A stretch of DNA of 64,000 nucleotides, taken from the NCBI GenBank assembly GCA_045631485.1, contig JAZQUU010000028.1, positions 1-64,000 of the forward strand, read 5' to 3'. This document shows, piece by piece, positions 28,831-35,892 of the stretch. This DNA comes from SIG452 sp045631485. GTDB lineage: Bacteria; Bacillota; Clostridia; UMGS1840. Below the pieces are notes generated by a model. It was given only the letters and a program-made list of their open reading frames with translations, had not been told where the DNA came from and searched no databases. Every line of letters begins with the position of its first letter. Within the stretch, counting starts at the first letter, position 1. Position numbers and translations under genes: made by a program.

Positions 28831-30081
28831 ATGATGACAAGATATGAATCCGCAAAACAAATCTATGCAAAATTAGGCGTAGATACCGATTTAGCAATCA
28901 ACAAATTAAAAGAAATTCCTGTGGCACTTCATTGTTGGCAGGGGGATGATGTAAACGGCTTTGATTCCGAAGGTCCCTTAACCGGCGGCATCCAGACCAC
29001 CGGAAACTATCCCGGCAAAGCAAGAACTCCTGAAGAGTTAATGCAGGATATGGACAAGGTAATGTCTTTATGTCCCGGGAAAAAGAAACTGAATATTCAC
29101 GCATGCTATGCCATTTTTGAAGATGGCGAATATGCAGACAGAGATAAAATTGAACCCAAACATTTTGCCAAATGGGTGGAATTTGCCAAAGAAAGAAATA
29201 TGGGAATCGATTTTAACCCCACTTTCTTCTCTCATCCCAAAGTAAAAGACGGTCTGACTTTGTCCAGTCCTGATGAAGCAACCAGAAAATTCTGGATTGA
29301 CCACGGTAAAGCGTGCGTTCGTATTTCTCAGTATTTTGCAGAAGAAACCGGCGTTCCTTGTGTGATGAACATCTGGATTGGCGACGGTTTTAAGGATATC
29401 CCTGCGGACAGAATGGGGCCCAGAATCCGTTATAAAGAATCTATTGAAGAAATTCTGTCCGAACCCTTTGATAAAAACCTGGTGAAACCTTGTGTGGAAT
29501 CCAAAGTGTTTGGTATCGGGGTAGAAGCATACACGGCAGGTAGCGCAGAATTTGCATTGACTTATGCGGCAACCCACGAAGGTTGTCTGCCCTTAATGGA
29601 TAACGGACATTATCATCCCACCGAAGTGGTATCCGATAAAATTCCTGCCTTGCTGGCATTCTTCCCTGAAATTGCACTACATATCACCAGACCCATTCGT
29701 TGGGACAGTGACCACGTGGTGTTATTTGATGATGAAACCAGAGAAATGGCAAAGGAAATCGTAAGATGTGATGGCTTAGACAGAGTGTATATGGCACTTG
29801 ACTATTTTGATGCATCCATCAACAGAATTTCCGCATGGACAGTAGGGTTCAGAAACTGGCAGAAAGCATTGCTGAATGCTCTATGTACACCTAATGATCT
29901 GTTGAAAAAACTTCAGGATGAAAACAAGCTAACAGAACTTATGGTTATGCAGGAAGAATTAAAAACATTTCCGTTTGGTGATGTTTGGGATGAATATTTA
30001 AAACAGTGTAATGTTCCTGATGGAGAAGAGTGCCTGAGTGTTATCAAGGCGTACGAAAACGATGTTTTATTGAAGAGATAG
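28831..30081 (+). CDS. rhaA: L-rhamnose isomerase
   Basis: Three ATGs follow AGGGAG; 28831 gives 6-bp spacing and a 416-residue protein, the usual RhaA size (28834 is equally possible). Motifs typical of RhaA include VALHCWQGDDVNGF, GGIQTTGNYPGKA, FNPTFFSHPK, NIWIGDG and DNGHYHPTE, plus HITRPIRWDSDHV with metal ligands. It converts L-rhamnose to L-rhamnulose. It closes the locus and gives the strongest clue that the cluster feeds on rhamnose-containing glycans. Rhamnulokinase and rhamnulose-1-phosphate aldolase genes are not in the window, so the rest of the pathway must lie elsewhere. Confidence 0.95.
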   Translation: MMTRYESAKQIYAKLGVDTDLAINKLKEIPVALHCWQGDDVNGFDSEGPLTGGIQTTGNYPGKARTPEELMQDMDKVMSLCPGKKKLNIHACYAIFEDGEYADRDKIEPKHFAKWVEFAKERNMGIDFNPTFFSHPKVKDGLTLSSPDEATRKFWIDHGKACVRISQYFAEETGVPCVMNIWIGDGFKDIPADRMGPRIRYKESIEEILSEPFDKNLVKPCVESKVFGIGVEAYTAGSAEFALTYAATHEGCLPLMDNGHYHPTEVVSDKIPALLAFFPEIALHITRPIRWDSDHVVLFDDETREMAKEIVRCDGLDRVYMALDYFDASINRISAWTVGFRNWQKALLNALCTPNDLLKKLQDENKLTELMVMQEELKTFPFGDVWDEYLKQCNVPDGEECLSVIKAYENDVLLKR

Positions 30082-30149
30082 AAGATATATACAGGTATAA
30101 CGATAACTAAAATCAAACGATTATCGCAACACATCTGAGTTACTTTTGG

Positions 30150-30178
30150 ATACATAATTTGAAATATGGATTATGTAT
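30150..30178. repeat. 9-bp inverted repeat in the rhaA-sdaA gap
   Basis: ATACATAAT (30150-30158) and ATTATGTAT (30170-30178) are perfect complements with an 11-bp spacer. It lies 30 bp before the sdaA start. It could be an operator or a weak hairpin. Nothing else is visible in this 127-bp gap, and no rhaA terminator was found. Confidence 0.4.
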
Positions 30179-30208
30179 AGGTTACAAATTGAAAAGAGGC
30201 TTTGAGAT

Positions 30209-31426
30209 ATGGAAAATATCAGTGGGATGTACAGTATTAGGGAAATATATCGGATGGGTAGAGGCCCGTCAAGTTCTCACACCATGGGACCAAGCGCCGC
30301 TTGTGAACTGATGCTTTCGGATTATCCCCAGGCAGATACCTTTCGTATAGTGTTATACGGTTCCCTGGCAAAAACAGGTATCGGACACAGAACGGATTAT
30401 GCCATTAGAGAAACCTTGAAAAATAAGATATGTGAGATTGTGTTTGATGAAGAAACAACTGATCTTCTGCATCCGAACACCATGGATATTACGGCATTAA
30501 AAGATGGAAAAGTGCTTTACAAAAAAACGGCGTTGAGTGTGGGTGGCGGTGCGATTTTGTTTGTGGGCGAACCCATCAAGGAGTCGGAGCTTGTTTATGA
30601 ACATACAGAGTTTTCAGAAATTGAGAACTATTGTATGAAGCACGGCATATCTCTTGCGGACTATGTTTTTTCCTTTGAAGATGAAACTATCAAAGAATAT
30701 TTATCAAACGTCTGGGAACAGATGAAAGCAACAGTTAGGTCGGGACTTTCCAAAGAAGAAATTCTCCCCGGCGGACTTAATATCAAAAGAAAAGCAAAAA
30801 TGCTGATTCAAAAAGGAAATTCCAAGCCATTCGGACACGAAAAAGAAATCTATTTACTATCTGCTTATGCCTACGCAGCCAGCGAGGAAAACGCATCCGG
30901 AGAAAAGATGGTAACAGCCCCAACTTGCGGAGCATCGGGAGTGCTTCCCGCAGTTTTAATCTGCAAACAACGGGAATTAGGTTTTTCCGATGATAAAATT
31001 ATAGAAGCATTAGCTGTGGCAGGCTTGATTGGCAATCTTGTGAAGAAAAACGCATCCATCAGCGGTGCAGAGTGCGGTTGTCAGGCAGAGGTTGGTACCG
31101 CTTGTATGATGGCAGCGGCGGCATTGGCATACTTAAAAGGATGCGGTATCAAACAAATCGAATGTGCAGCAGAAATTGCATTAGAACATCATTTGGGACT
31201 CACTTGTGACCCGATCAAAGGATTGGTGCAGATTCCCTGTATTGAACGAAATGCCGTAGCGGCAATGCGGGCAGTGGATGCAGTATCTTTAGCACAGATG
31301 CTTTATGAAAACAGAAAAATATCCCTGGATATGGTAATCAAAACAATGTATGAAACCGGAAGAGATTTGTCTTGCCGTTATCGGGAAACCTCGGAAGGTG
31401 GACTTGCAAGAATATATCAACCCTGA
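30209..31426 (+). CDS. sdaA: L-serine ammonia-lyase, iron-sulfur dependent, single chain
   Basis: The 405-residue protein opens with YSIREIYRMGRGPSSSHTMGP, the serine dehydratase beta-domain motif, followed after about residue 160 by the alpha domain with TAPTCGASG, GAECGCQAEVG and GLTCDPIKG. The cysteines in these segments hold the [4Fe-4S] cluster that activates the substrate hydroxyl. It deaminates L-serine to pyruvate and ammonia. Fusion of beta and alpha parts in one chain is the E. coli-like form, while many Firmicutes split them into SdaAB and SdaAA. It appears to be monocistronic; the next promoter overlaps its stop codon. Confidence 0.93.
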   Translation: MENISGMYSIREIYRMGRGPSSSHTMGPSAACELMLSDYPQADTFRIVLYGSLAKTGIGHRTDYAIRETLKNKICEIVFDEETTDLLHPNTMDITALKDGKVLYKKTALSVGGGAILFVGEPIKESELVYEHTEFSEIENYCMKHGISLADYVFSFEDETIKEYLSNVWEQMKATVRSGLSKEEILPGGLNIKRKAKMLIQKGNSKPFGHEKEIYLLSAYAYAASEENASGEKMVTAPTCGASGVLPAVLICKQRELGFSDDKIIEALAVAGLIGNLVKKNASISGAECGCQAEVGTACMMAAAALAYLKGCGIKQIECAAEIALEHHLGLTCDPIKGLVQIPCIERNAVAAMRAVDAVSLAQMLYENRKISLDMVIKTMYETGRDLSCRYRETSEGGLARIYQP

Positions 31427-31451
31427 CACATATTGAGAAATATGATACAAT
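31423..31451 (+). promoter_or_regulatory. Promoter of the transposase remnant
   Basis: CTGACA, 17-bp spacer, TACAAT. The -35 box overlaps the sdaA stop codon, and the transposase ATG lies 18 bp past the -10. Confidence 0.6.
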
Positions 31452-31469
31452 GCCATCGAGGTGATTAAG

Positions 31470-31737
31470 ATGCCAAGACATGCACGGCGAAAAAGCACAA
31501 CAGGTTTTTATCATATTTTATTAAGAGGTGTTGGACGTCAGAATATTTTTGTGGACGAAGAGGATAAGCAAAGATTTTTTGAAACAATAGCAAGATATAA
31601 GCAGGAGATTCATTTTGAATTACATGCATATTGTTTTATGTGAAATCATGTTCATCTCTTAATGAAAGACACAACAGACCATCTTGATCAAATAATGAAG
31701 AAAATTGCCGGTAGTTATGCATATTATTTCAATACAT
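31470..31737 (+). pseudogene. Y1/HUH transposase remnant (IS200/REP-associated type)
   Basis: ATG 31470 follows GAGGTGA. The visible N-terminus (MPRHARRKS...YHILLRGVGRQNIF) and the segment HAYCFM-stop-NHVHLLMKD match Y1_Tnp family transposases. The HUH metal motif is HVH at 31647-31655. An in-frame TGA at 31641-31643 sits just before it, and homology fades after AGSYAYYFNTW, well before the protein's usual end. The catalytic tyrosine region is missing, so it is dead. TGA is a normal stop in neighbouring genes, so recoding is unlikely. Its 3' side runs straight into a tRNA-Lys fragment. Members of the REP-associated branch mobilise short palindromes, which is relevant to the arrays at 40500-40862, but the branch is not proven. 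Confidence 0.85.
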
Positions 31738-31756
31738 GGTCGAACACAAGGGGAAC

Positions 31757-31806
31757 TTTGACTTTTAATCAAGTTGTTCGGCGTTCGAATCGCCGATGGC
31801 TCACCA
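31757..31806 (+). pseudogene. 3' half of a tRNA-Lys (TTT anticodon)
   Basis: The anticodon arm TTTGA-CTTTTAA-TCAAG (anticodon TTT at 31764-31766), variable loop, T arm CGGCG-TTCGAAT-CGCCG, acceptor 3' strand ATGGCTC, discriminator A and an encoded CCA (31804-31806) are all intact. The acceptor 5' strand and D arm that should precede are absent; transposase-like sequence is there instead. It therefore cannot make a functional tRNA. It is followed by a strong terminator, as a real tRNA gene would be. Confidence 0.88.
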
Positions 31807-31838
31807 AAAATCCTCATTCGTAAGAATGGGGATTTTTA
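31806..31838 (+). terminator. Intrinsic terminator after the tRNA-Lys fragment
   Basis: A 14-bp stem (31806-31819 with 31824-31837) with GTAA loop; the stem's own 3' side ends in five Ts. It is probably the original tRNA terminator. Confidence 0.75.
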
Positions 31839-31875
31839 CTTTTTCCCGAAATTCTTGACAAGTTTCAGTATGTTT

Positions 31876-31902
31876 GCTTTGCCTTTGGCAAAGCTTTTTT
31901 AT
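31876..31902 (+). terminator. Second intrinsic terminator
   Basis: GCTTTGCC-TTT-GGCAAAGC followed by TTTTTTATTTT. It lies about 40 bp after the first terminator and before the MATE remnant's promoter. Confidence 0.75.
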
Positions 31903-31944
31903 TTTGGGAACCAAATATCAACCAAGTAAGATTTACTTTCCCTC

Positions 31945-31973
31945 TTGCCAAATTCGGCGAAATATGATATAGT
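31945..31973 (+). promoter_or_regulatory. Promoter of the MATE remnant
   Basis: TTGCCA, 17-bp spacer, TATAGT, ending 30 bp before the remnant's ATG. Confidence 0.6.
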
Positions 31974-32003
31974 ATACTATGATTTTATTTTTACAGAAAA
32001 GAG

Positions 32004-32721
32004 ATGTATCAATTGGCTCAATCAAAAGGGTTATCCCAATATGAAAAAATGACCACCTGGCCGATTCCGAAATTAGTTATTTCCTTAGGGATTCCCCAGC
32101 TTTTGCAGACAGGGGTTAACCAGTATTGCCACTATGACCTTAAATAACCTTGCCGGAGAGGTGGGAGGAGACGCTGCTGTGGCGGCGATGTCTATCGTCA
32201 ATAAAATCACCTTCTTTATCTTTGCAGTAGGGCTCGGCATCGGTCAGGGGTTTCAACCGGTGGCATCCTTTAACTATGGTGCCAAAATCTATTCCCGTGT
32301 GAAAAAAGCCTTCTATTTTACCTTGTGGGCAGGGGAGATTTTCCTCGGCGTATGTGTGGTAATCGGCCTGATTTTTTCCAACAATCTGGTGGGAATGTTC
32401 CGTAATGACCCAACGGTAATTGCAATCGGCACTCTGAGCCTCAAAATGCAGCTTCTGGCGTTGTTTTTCCATCCTATGACCATCTGTGCCAATATGATGT
32501 TTCAAAGCATTGGAGAGAATAAAAAAGCCACATTCTTATCCATGCTTCGAAGCGGGATTTTGTTTATTCCCACCTTGGTGATTCTGACTCACTTTTTCGG
32601 ACTGTTCGGCGTGCAGTCTTCTCAGGCGATTGCGGATGTGATCACATTTTTTATCTGCACACCTGTTGCGCTCCGCTTTTTAAAACGACTTCCAAAGGAC
32701 CAACCGGAGCAGCATGTATAA
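32004..32721 (+). pseudogene. MATE-family efflux transporter remnant (internal deletion plus frameshift)
   Basis: An intact MATE protein is about 450 residues; this reads about 238. The N-terminus (PIPKLVISLGIP) is the normal start of a MATE protein, but it joins directly to QLLQTG-LTSIATMTLNNLAG, the start of the second half. About 200 residues of the first half are missing. The join lies at a motif that occurs near the start of both halves. In addition the G-run at 32112-32115 has one base too many: removing one G restores GLTSIATM in frame. The rest, to residue LPKDQPEQHV, is a well-preserved MATE C-terminal half. Promoter, start and terminator remain. Confidence 0.85.
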
Positions 32722-32726
32722 ACGAT

Positions 32727-32766
32727 AAAATGGCGACATTCAAAAAATGAATGTCGCCATTTTTTT
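32727..32766 (+). terminator. Intrinsic terminator of the MATE remnant
   Basis: AAAATGGCGACATTCA pairs with TGAATGTCGCCATTTT across a short A-rich loop, followed by more Ts. Confidence 0.9.
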
Positions 32767-32804
32767 GATGTGATTAATGACTGAAAATGTAAAAATCATA
32801 AAGA

Positions 32805-32822
32805 CTTCTCCTCAAGGAGAAG
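32805..32822. repeat. Short hairpin, possible member of a dispersed intergenic repeat
   Basis: CTTCTCC-TCAA-GGAGAAG. The surrounding AAG-CTTCTCC-GGAGA wording resembles the stretch at 46742-46760. The rest of the gap 32767-32871 shows nothing else. Confidence 0.4.
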
Positions 32823-32871
32823 CCTTGCATAGAAGGAATCTTTCATGGTTGATAGAGATGTTCTGGCAAGG

Positions 32872-33078
32872 TTACTGATTCATTTTTGGGTTGTTGGTTC
32901 TGCCAAGTAAATAATCCACGGAGATATTAAAGTAATCTGCGATTTTGATGAGCTCATTGATGCCGGGTTCTCTTTCACCTGTTTCGTATCTGCTGATGGT
33001 GTTTTGGTTCATATTTAAATCCATGGCTAATTTGAGCTGTGAAATTTTTTTCGCTTTTCTGATTTCTTTTAATTTCAT
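32872..33078 (-). CDS. XRE-family transcriptional regulator (small)
   Basis: Start set at 33078, with AGAGGTG upstream on the minus strand; six extra in-frame codons to 33096 lack a site. The 68-residue protein is a single Cro/C1 helix-turn-helix: KISQLKLAMDLNMNQNTISRYETGEREP, read in two pieces as KISQLKLAMDLN and QNTISRYETGEREP, then DYFNISVDYLLGRT. It is divergent from a zinc-ribbon membrane protein. Two copies of a palindrome-like 15-mer lie in their shared promoter, so it most likely represses itself and its neighbour. Confidence 0.9.
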   Translation of the reverse strand: MKLKEIRKAKKISQLKLAMDLNMNQNTISRYETGEREPGINELIKIADYFNISVDYLLGRTNNPKMNQ

Positions 33079-33089
33079 AAAAACACCTC

Positions 33090-33139
33090 TTGACAATATT
33101 ATCCCACAATGGTATAATAAAAATATCCCAATATGGTAT
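33090..33139 (+). promoter_or_regulatory. Consensus promoter with two operator copies
   Basis: TTGACA (33090-33095), 17 bp, TATAAT (33113-33118). Two 15-mers, ATCCCACAATGGTAT (33101-33115) and ATCCCAATATGGTAT (33125-33139), differ at two positions and start 24 bp apart. Each is an imperfect palindrome. The first covers the spacer and -10 box, so binding would block transcription of the gene at 33158. The XRE protein encoded next door is the obvious candidate binder. Confidence 0.75.
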
Positions 33140-33157
33140 ATTTAAGGAGGAAAGATT

Positions 33158-33697
33158 ATGAATTGTAAAAAATGCGGAAACGAAGTTGACAAAAAGGCAG
33201 TTGTTTGCCCCGGGTGCGGATGTAAGATTAAGAAACCGTTTTATAAAAAATGGTGGTTTTTCGGAATCCTGATTATTTTTGTGATTGCAGTAGCAGGTAA
33301 CGGAAATGAAGGAAATACCGATACAAGTTCGCCCAAAGAAGCAGAAAAAAGCGTTGAAGCCACTGCGGAACCCATTACTTACGAAACTGTTGATTTAGCA
33401 GTCATGTTTGAAGAGTTAAAAACCAATGCGATGAAAGCAGAAAATAACTATCAGAAAAAGAATATCGAATTTACAGCAAAAATTAAAAATTTTGACAGTG
33501 ATGGAAAATATGTTGGTGTTGAACCGACCACGGCGAACGAATGGAACTTTGAAACGGCTCTGTGCTATATAAAAAATGACGAGCAGAAGAACTTTTTAAT
33601 TGAGAAAAATGTGGGTGATATCATCACGATCAAAGGAAAAGTGAAATCCATCGGAGAAGTGTTGGGATATACCATTGATATTGCAGAAGTTCAATAA
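33158..33697 (+). CDS. Zinc-ribbon membrane protein with OB-fold-like domain
   Basis: The ribosome site AAGGAGGAAAG precedes the ATG. An N-terminal zinc ribbon (C3, C6, C17, C20) is followed by one membrane helix (about 33-50), a charged linker, and a ~110-residue domain resembling tRNA_anti-like OB-fold proteins (KKNIEFTAKIKNF...VGDIITIKGKVKSIGE). The ribbon should face the cytoplasm and the OB domain the outside. Function of this widespread Firmicutes architecture is unknown. It is controlled from the operator region shared with the XRE gene. Confidence 0.8.
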   Translation: MNCKKCGNEVDKKAVVCPGCGCKIKKPFYKKWWFFGILIIFVIAVAGNGNEGNTDTSSPKEAEKSVEATAEPITYETVDLAVMFEELKTNAMKAENNYQKKNIEFTAKIKNFDSDGKYVGVEPTTANEWNFETALCYIKNDEQKNFLIEKNVGDIITIKGKVKSIGEVLGYTIDIAEVQ

Positions 33698-33710
33698 TTT
33701 TATAAACATA

Positions 33711-33746
33711 AAAAAATCCGGAAACATTTTGTTTCCGGATTTTTTG
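33711..33746. terminator. Bidirectional intrinsic terminator
   Basis: AAAAAATCCGGAAACA pairs with TGTTTCCGGATTTTTT. It serves the zinc-ribbon gene on + and upp on -. Confidence 0.92.
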
Positions 33747-33772
33747 TTTTTTTAATTGTTTTATGAATAAAA

Positions 33773-34402
33773 TTATTTCGTGCCGAAGATTCTGTCTCCC
33801 GCGTCGCCTAAACCGGGCATAATATATCCCACTTCGTTTAAGCATTCGTCCACATTGGCACAGAAGATTTCCACATCGGGATGCGCTTTAGTTAAAGCGT
33901 CAACCCCTTCGGGAGCCGCAATTAAGCATAAGAATTTAATCTGTTTTCCGCCGTAGGACTTAATCTGAGAGATGGCATCAATAGCAGAACCGCCGGTTGC
34001 CAGCATGGGGTCAACCACCACGATTAAGCGTTCCTCAATATCTTTGGGGAGCTTGCAGTAGTATTCGTGGGGGATTAAGGTTTCCTCGTCACGATACATA
34101 CCGATGTGACCAACCTTTGCGGAGGGAATTAAAGAGAGCATCCCTTCCACCATACCAAGACCTGCGCGCAAAATGGGAACAATCGCCATTTTTTTGCCTT
34201 TTAACATTTTCTGCTTGGTTTTGGTTAAGGGGGTTTCGATTTCCACTTCTTCTAAGGGTAAATCACGGAGTGATTCATAGCACATCAGCATGGTGATTTC
34301 TTCCACCAGTTCACGAAATTCCTTGTTGGTGGTGGTAGTCTGACGAAGAATGGTGGTTTTATGCTGAATTAAGGGATGATCAAAAACTGTCACTTTACTC
34401 AT
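33773..34402 (-). CDS. upp: Uracil phosphoribosyltransferase
   Basis: The 209-residue length is standard. ILRAGLGMVEG and the PRPP-binding loop VVDPMLATGGSA are present, as is the uracil-binding YIMPGLGDAGDR end. It converts uracil and PRPP to UMP for pyrimidine salvage. It is 14 bp downstream of the uracil permease gene in the same direction, so import and phosphoribosylation are coupled in one operon. Confidence 0.97.
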   Translation of the reverse strand: MSKVTVFDHPLIQHKTTILRQTTTTNKEFRELVEEITMLMCYESLRDLPLEEVEIETPLTKTKQKMLKGKKMAIVPILRAGLGMVEGMLSLIPSAKVGHIGMYRDEETLIPHEYYCKLPKDIEERLIVVVDPMLATGGSAIDAISQIKSYGGKQIKFLCLIAAPEGVDALTKAHPDVEIFCANVDECLNEVGYIMPGLGDAGDRIFGTK

Positions 34403-34416
34403 AGGGGAAACGCTCC

Positions 34417-35757
34417 TTACTGTGCTTTTTTGCCGGATACCATTAAGTTAACCAAAATACCTAAAATTAATGCGCAAGCAATTGCGGTGATTTTGATTTG
34501 TCCGATCTGCAGAGCCATACCGCCGATACCGGTGATTAAGATAACTGCCACAACGAACAGGTTTTTGTTTTCGTTTAAGTCAACCTGCTGGAGCATTTTT
34601 AAGCCGGATACTGCGATAAAGCCGTATAAGGTGATACAAACGCCGCCCATTACACAAGCGGGAATGGATGCTAAGAATGCAACAAAGGGAGTGAAGAATG
34701 CAGCCACTAACGCCATAATTGCGGTGGTTAAAATGGTTACCACGGAAGCGTTACCGCTAATTGCCACACAACCAACAGATTCACCGTAGGTGGTGTTGGG
34801 GCATCCGCCGAAGATTGCACCTGCGATGGAACCGATACCGTCCCCCAGTAAGGTTCTGTGTAAGCCGGGTTCTTCCAGTAATTCGGTGCCGATAATGGTG
34901 GATAAGTTTTTGTGGTCTGCAATATGTTCTGCAAATACAACAAACGCAACGGGAATATATGCCACAGCGATGGTTGCGATATATGCAGGAGTAATATCTG
35001 CGATGCCGCTAAAAGCTTTTAAGAAGGTGAAATCAGGCATAGAGAAGATGCTGTTGATGGTGGGGAAGGTGATTACCTGCAGAGCAGCATTGCCGGTTGC
35101 CATACCGATTACGGTGAAGATGGAAGCCAATGCATAACCTGCTAAGATACCCATAATGAAGGGAATTAATTTGATGGTTTTTTTGCCGTAGGTGGAGCAG
35201 AGGATAACCACTGCGATGGTTACGATTGCGCAGATAAAACCAATCCAACCCTGGGTGCCCATTGCATAAACACTGTTTGCAGCGTCATACTGAGCAAATT
35301 TTAACACGTCGCCAACTGCGTTGCCTGCCAAAGATAAGCCGATAATTGCAACGGTGGGACCGATTACAACGGGAGGCATCAGTTTGGCAATCCATTTAAC
35401 GCCTGCGATTTTAACGATGATTGCTAAGATAACATACACCAGACCTGCGAAAGCAGCACCGATGATGATACCTGCGTGCCCTGCAGCCGCAGAAGCAGCG
35501 CCGCCGAATGCAGCAAACATAGAGCCGATAAATGCAAAGGAAGAACCTAAGAATACAGGGCTCTTAAATTTGGTGAACAGAAGATACACTAAGGTACCGA
35601 TCCCTGCACCAAACAGTGCCGCAGATTGGCTCATTCCGTTGCCGATGATAGACGGAACCGCGATGGTTGCCGCTAAAATTGCCAACACCTGTTGGAATGC
35701 GAATACTAAGGTTTTGCCGAATGTGGGTTTGTCTTTTACGCCATAAATTAAATTCAT
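34417..35757 (-). CDS. uraA: Uracil/xanthine permease (NCS2 family, UraA-like)
   Basis: Start set at 35757 (MNLIYGVKDKP), with GGAGG 8 bp upstream on the minus strand; the frame extending to 35892 crosses the promoter. The 446-residue protein has about 14 membrane segments and NCS2 features, including the ATIAVPSIIG start and the conserved HIADHKN and GCPNTTYGE segments. The latter is the substrate and proton site in UraA. Linkage to upp favours uracil over xanthine. A perfect promoter lies at 35821-35849. Confidence 0.93.
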   Translation of the reverse strand: MNLIYGVKDKPTFGKTLVFAFQQVLAILAATIAVPSIIGNGMSQSAALFGAGIGTLVYLLFTKFKSPVFLGSSFAFIGSMFAAFGGAASAAAGHAGIIIGAAFAGLVYVILAIIVKIAGVKWIAKLMPPVVIGPTVAIIGLSLAGNAVGDVLKFAQYDAANSVYAMGTQGWIGFICAIVTIAVVILCSTYGKKTIKLIPFIMGILAGYALASIFTVIGMATGNAALQVITFPTINSIFSMPDFTFLKAFSGIADITPAYIATIAVAYIPVAFVVFAEHIADHKNLSTIIGTELLEEPGLHRTLLGDGIGSIAGAIFGGCPNTTYGESVGCVAISGNASVVTILTTAIMALVAAFFTPFVAFLASIPACVMGGVCITLYGFIAVSGLKMLQQVDLNENKNLFVVAVILITGIGGMALQIGQIKITAIACALILGILVNLMVSGKKAQ

Positions 35758-35820
35758 GAGAGACGCCTCCGTTTTTTTCGGATGACTTTTGCATCCTTTA
35801 TTTATTTTTTTATTGCTAAT

Positions 35821-35849
35821 ATTATACCAAATTGCACGAAATTTGTCAA
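35821..35849 (-). promoter_or_regulatory. Promoter of uraA-upp
   Basis: On the minus strand: TTGACA (35844-35849), 17 bp, TATAAT (35821-35826). The ~60-base leader has only a weak 5-bp hairpin (GGATG/CATCC) and no recognisable PyrR site or riboswitch. Confidence 0.85.
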
Positions 35850-35885
35850 TAAAAAAAGAGAATCTGCGTGAGATTCTCTTTTTAA
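35850..35885 (-). terminator. Terminator of the aldolase gene
   Basis: AAAAAGAGAATCT and AGATTCTCTTTTT pair around GCGTG. It lies just past the stop of the minus-strand aldolase gene and just upstream of the uraA promoter. Confidence 0.9.
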
Positions 35886-35892
35886 AAAACAA

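Noticed and set aside
33997..34296. Plus-strand ORF inside upp
   Set aside because: Shadow of upp with no ribosome site and no recognisable sequence; similar shadows lie inside uraA, nagA, the alkaline phosphatase gene and others.
35758..35820. Riboswitch or PyrR-type attenuator in the uraA leader
   Set aside because: The leader is about 60 bases with only a 5-bp hairpin and no recognisable binding motif.
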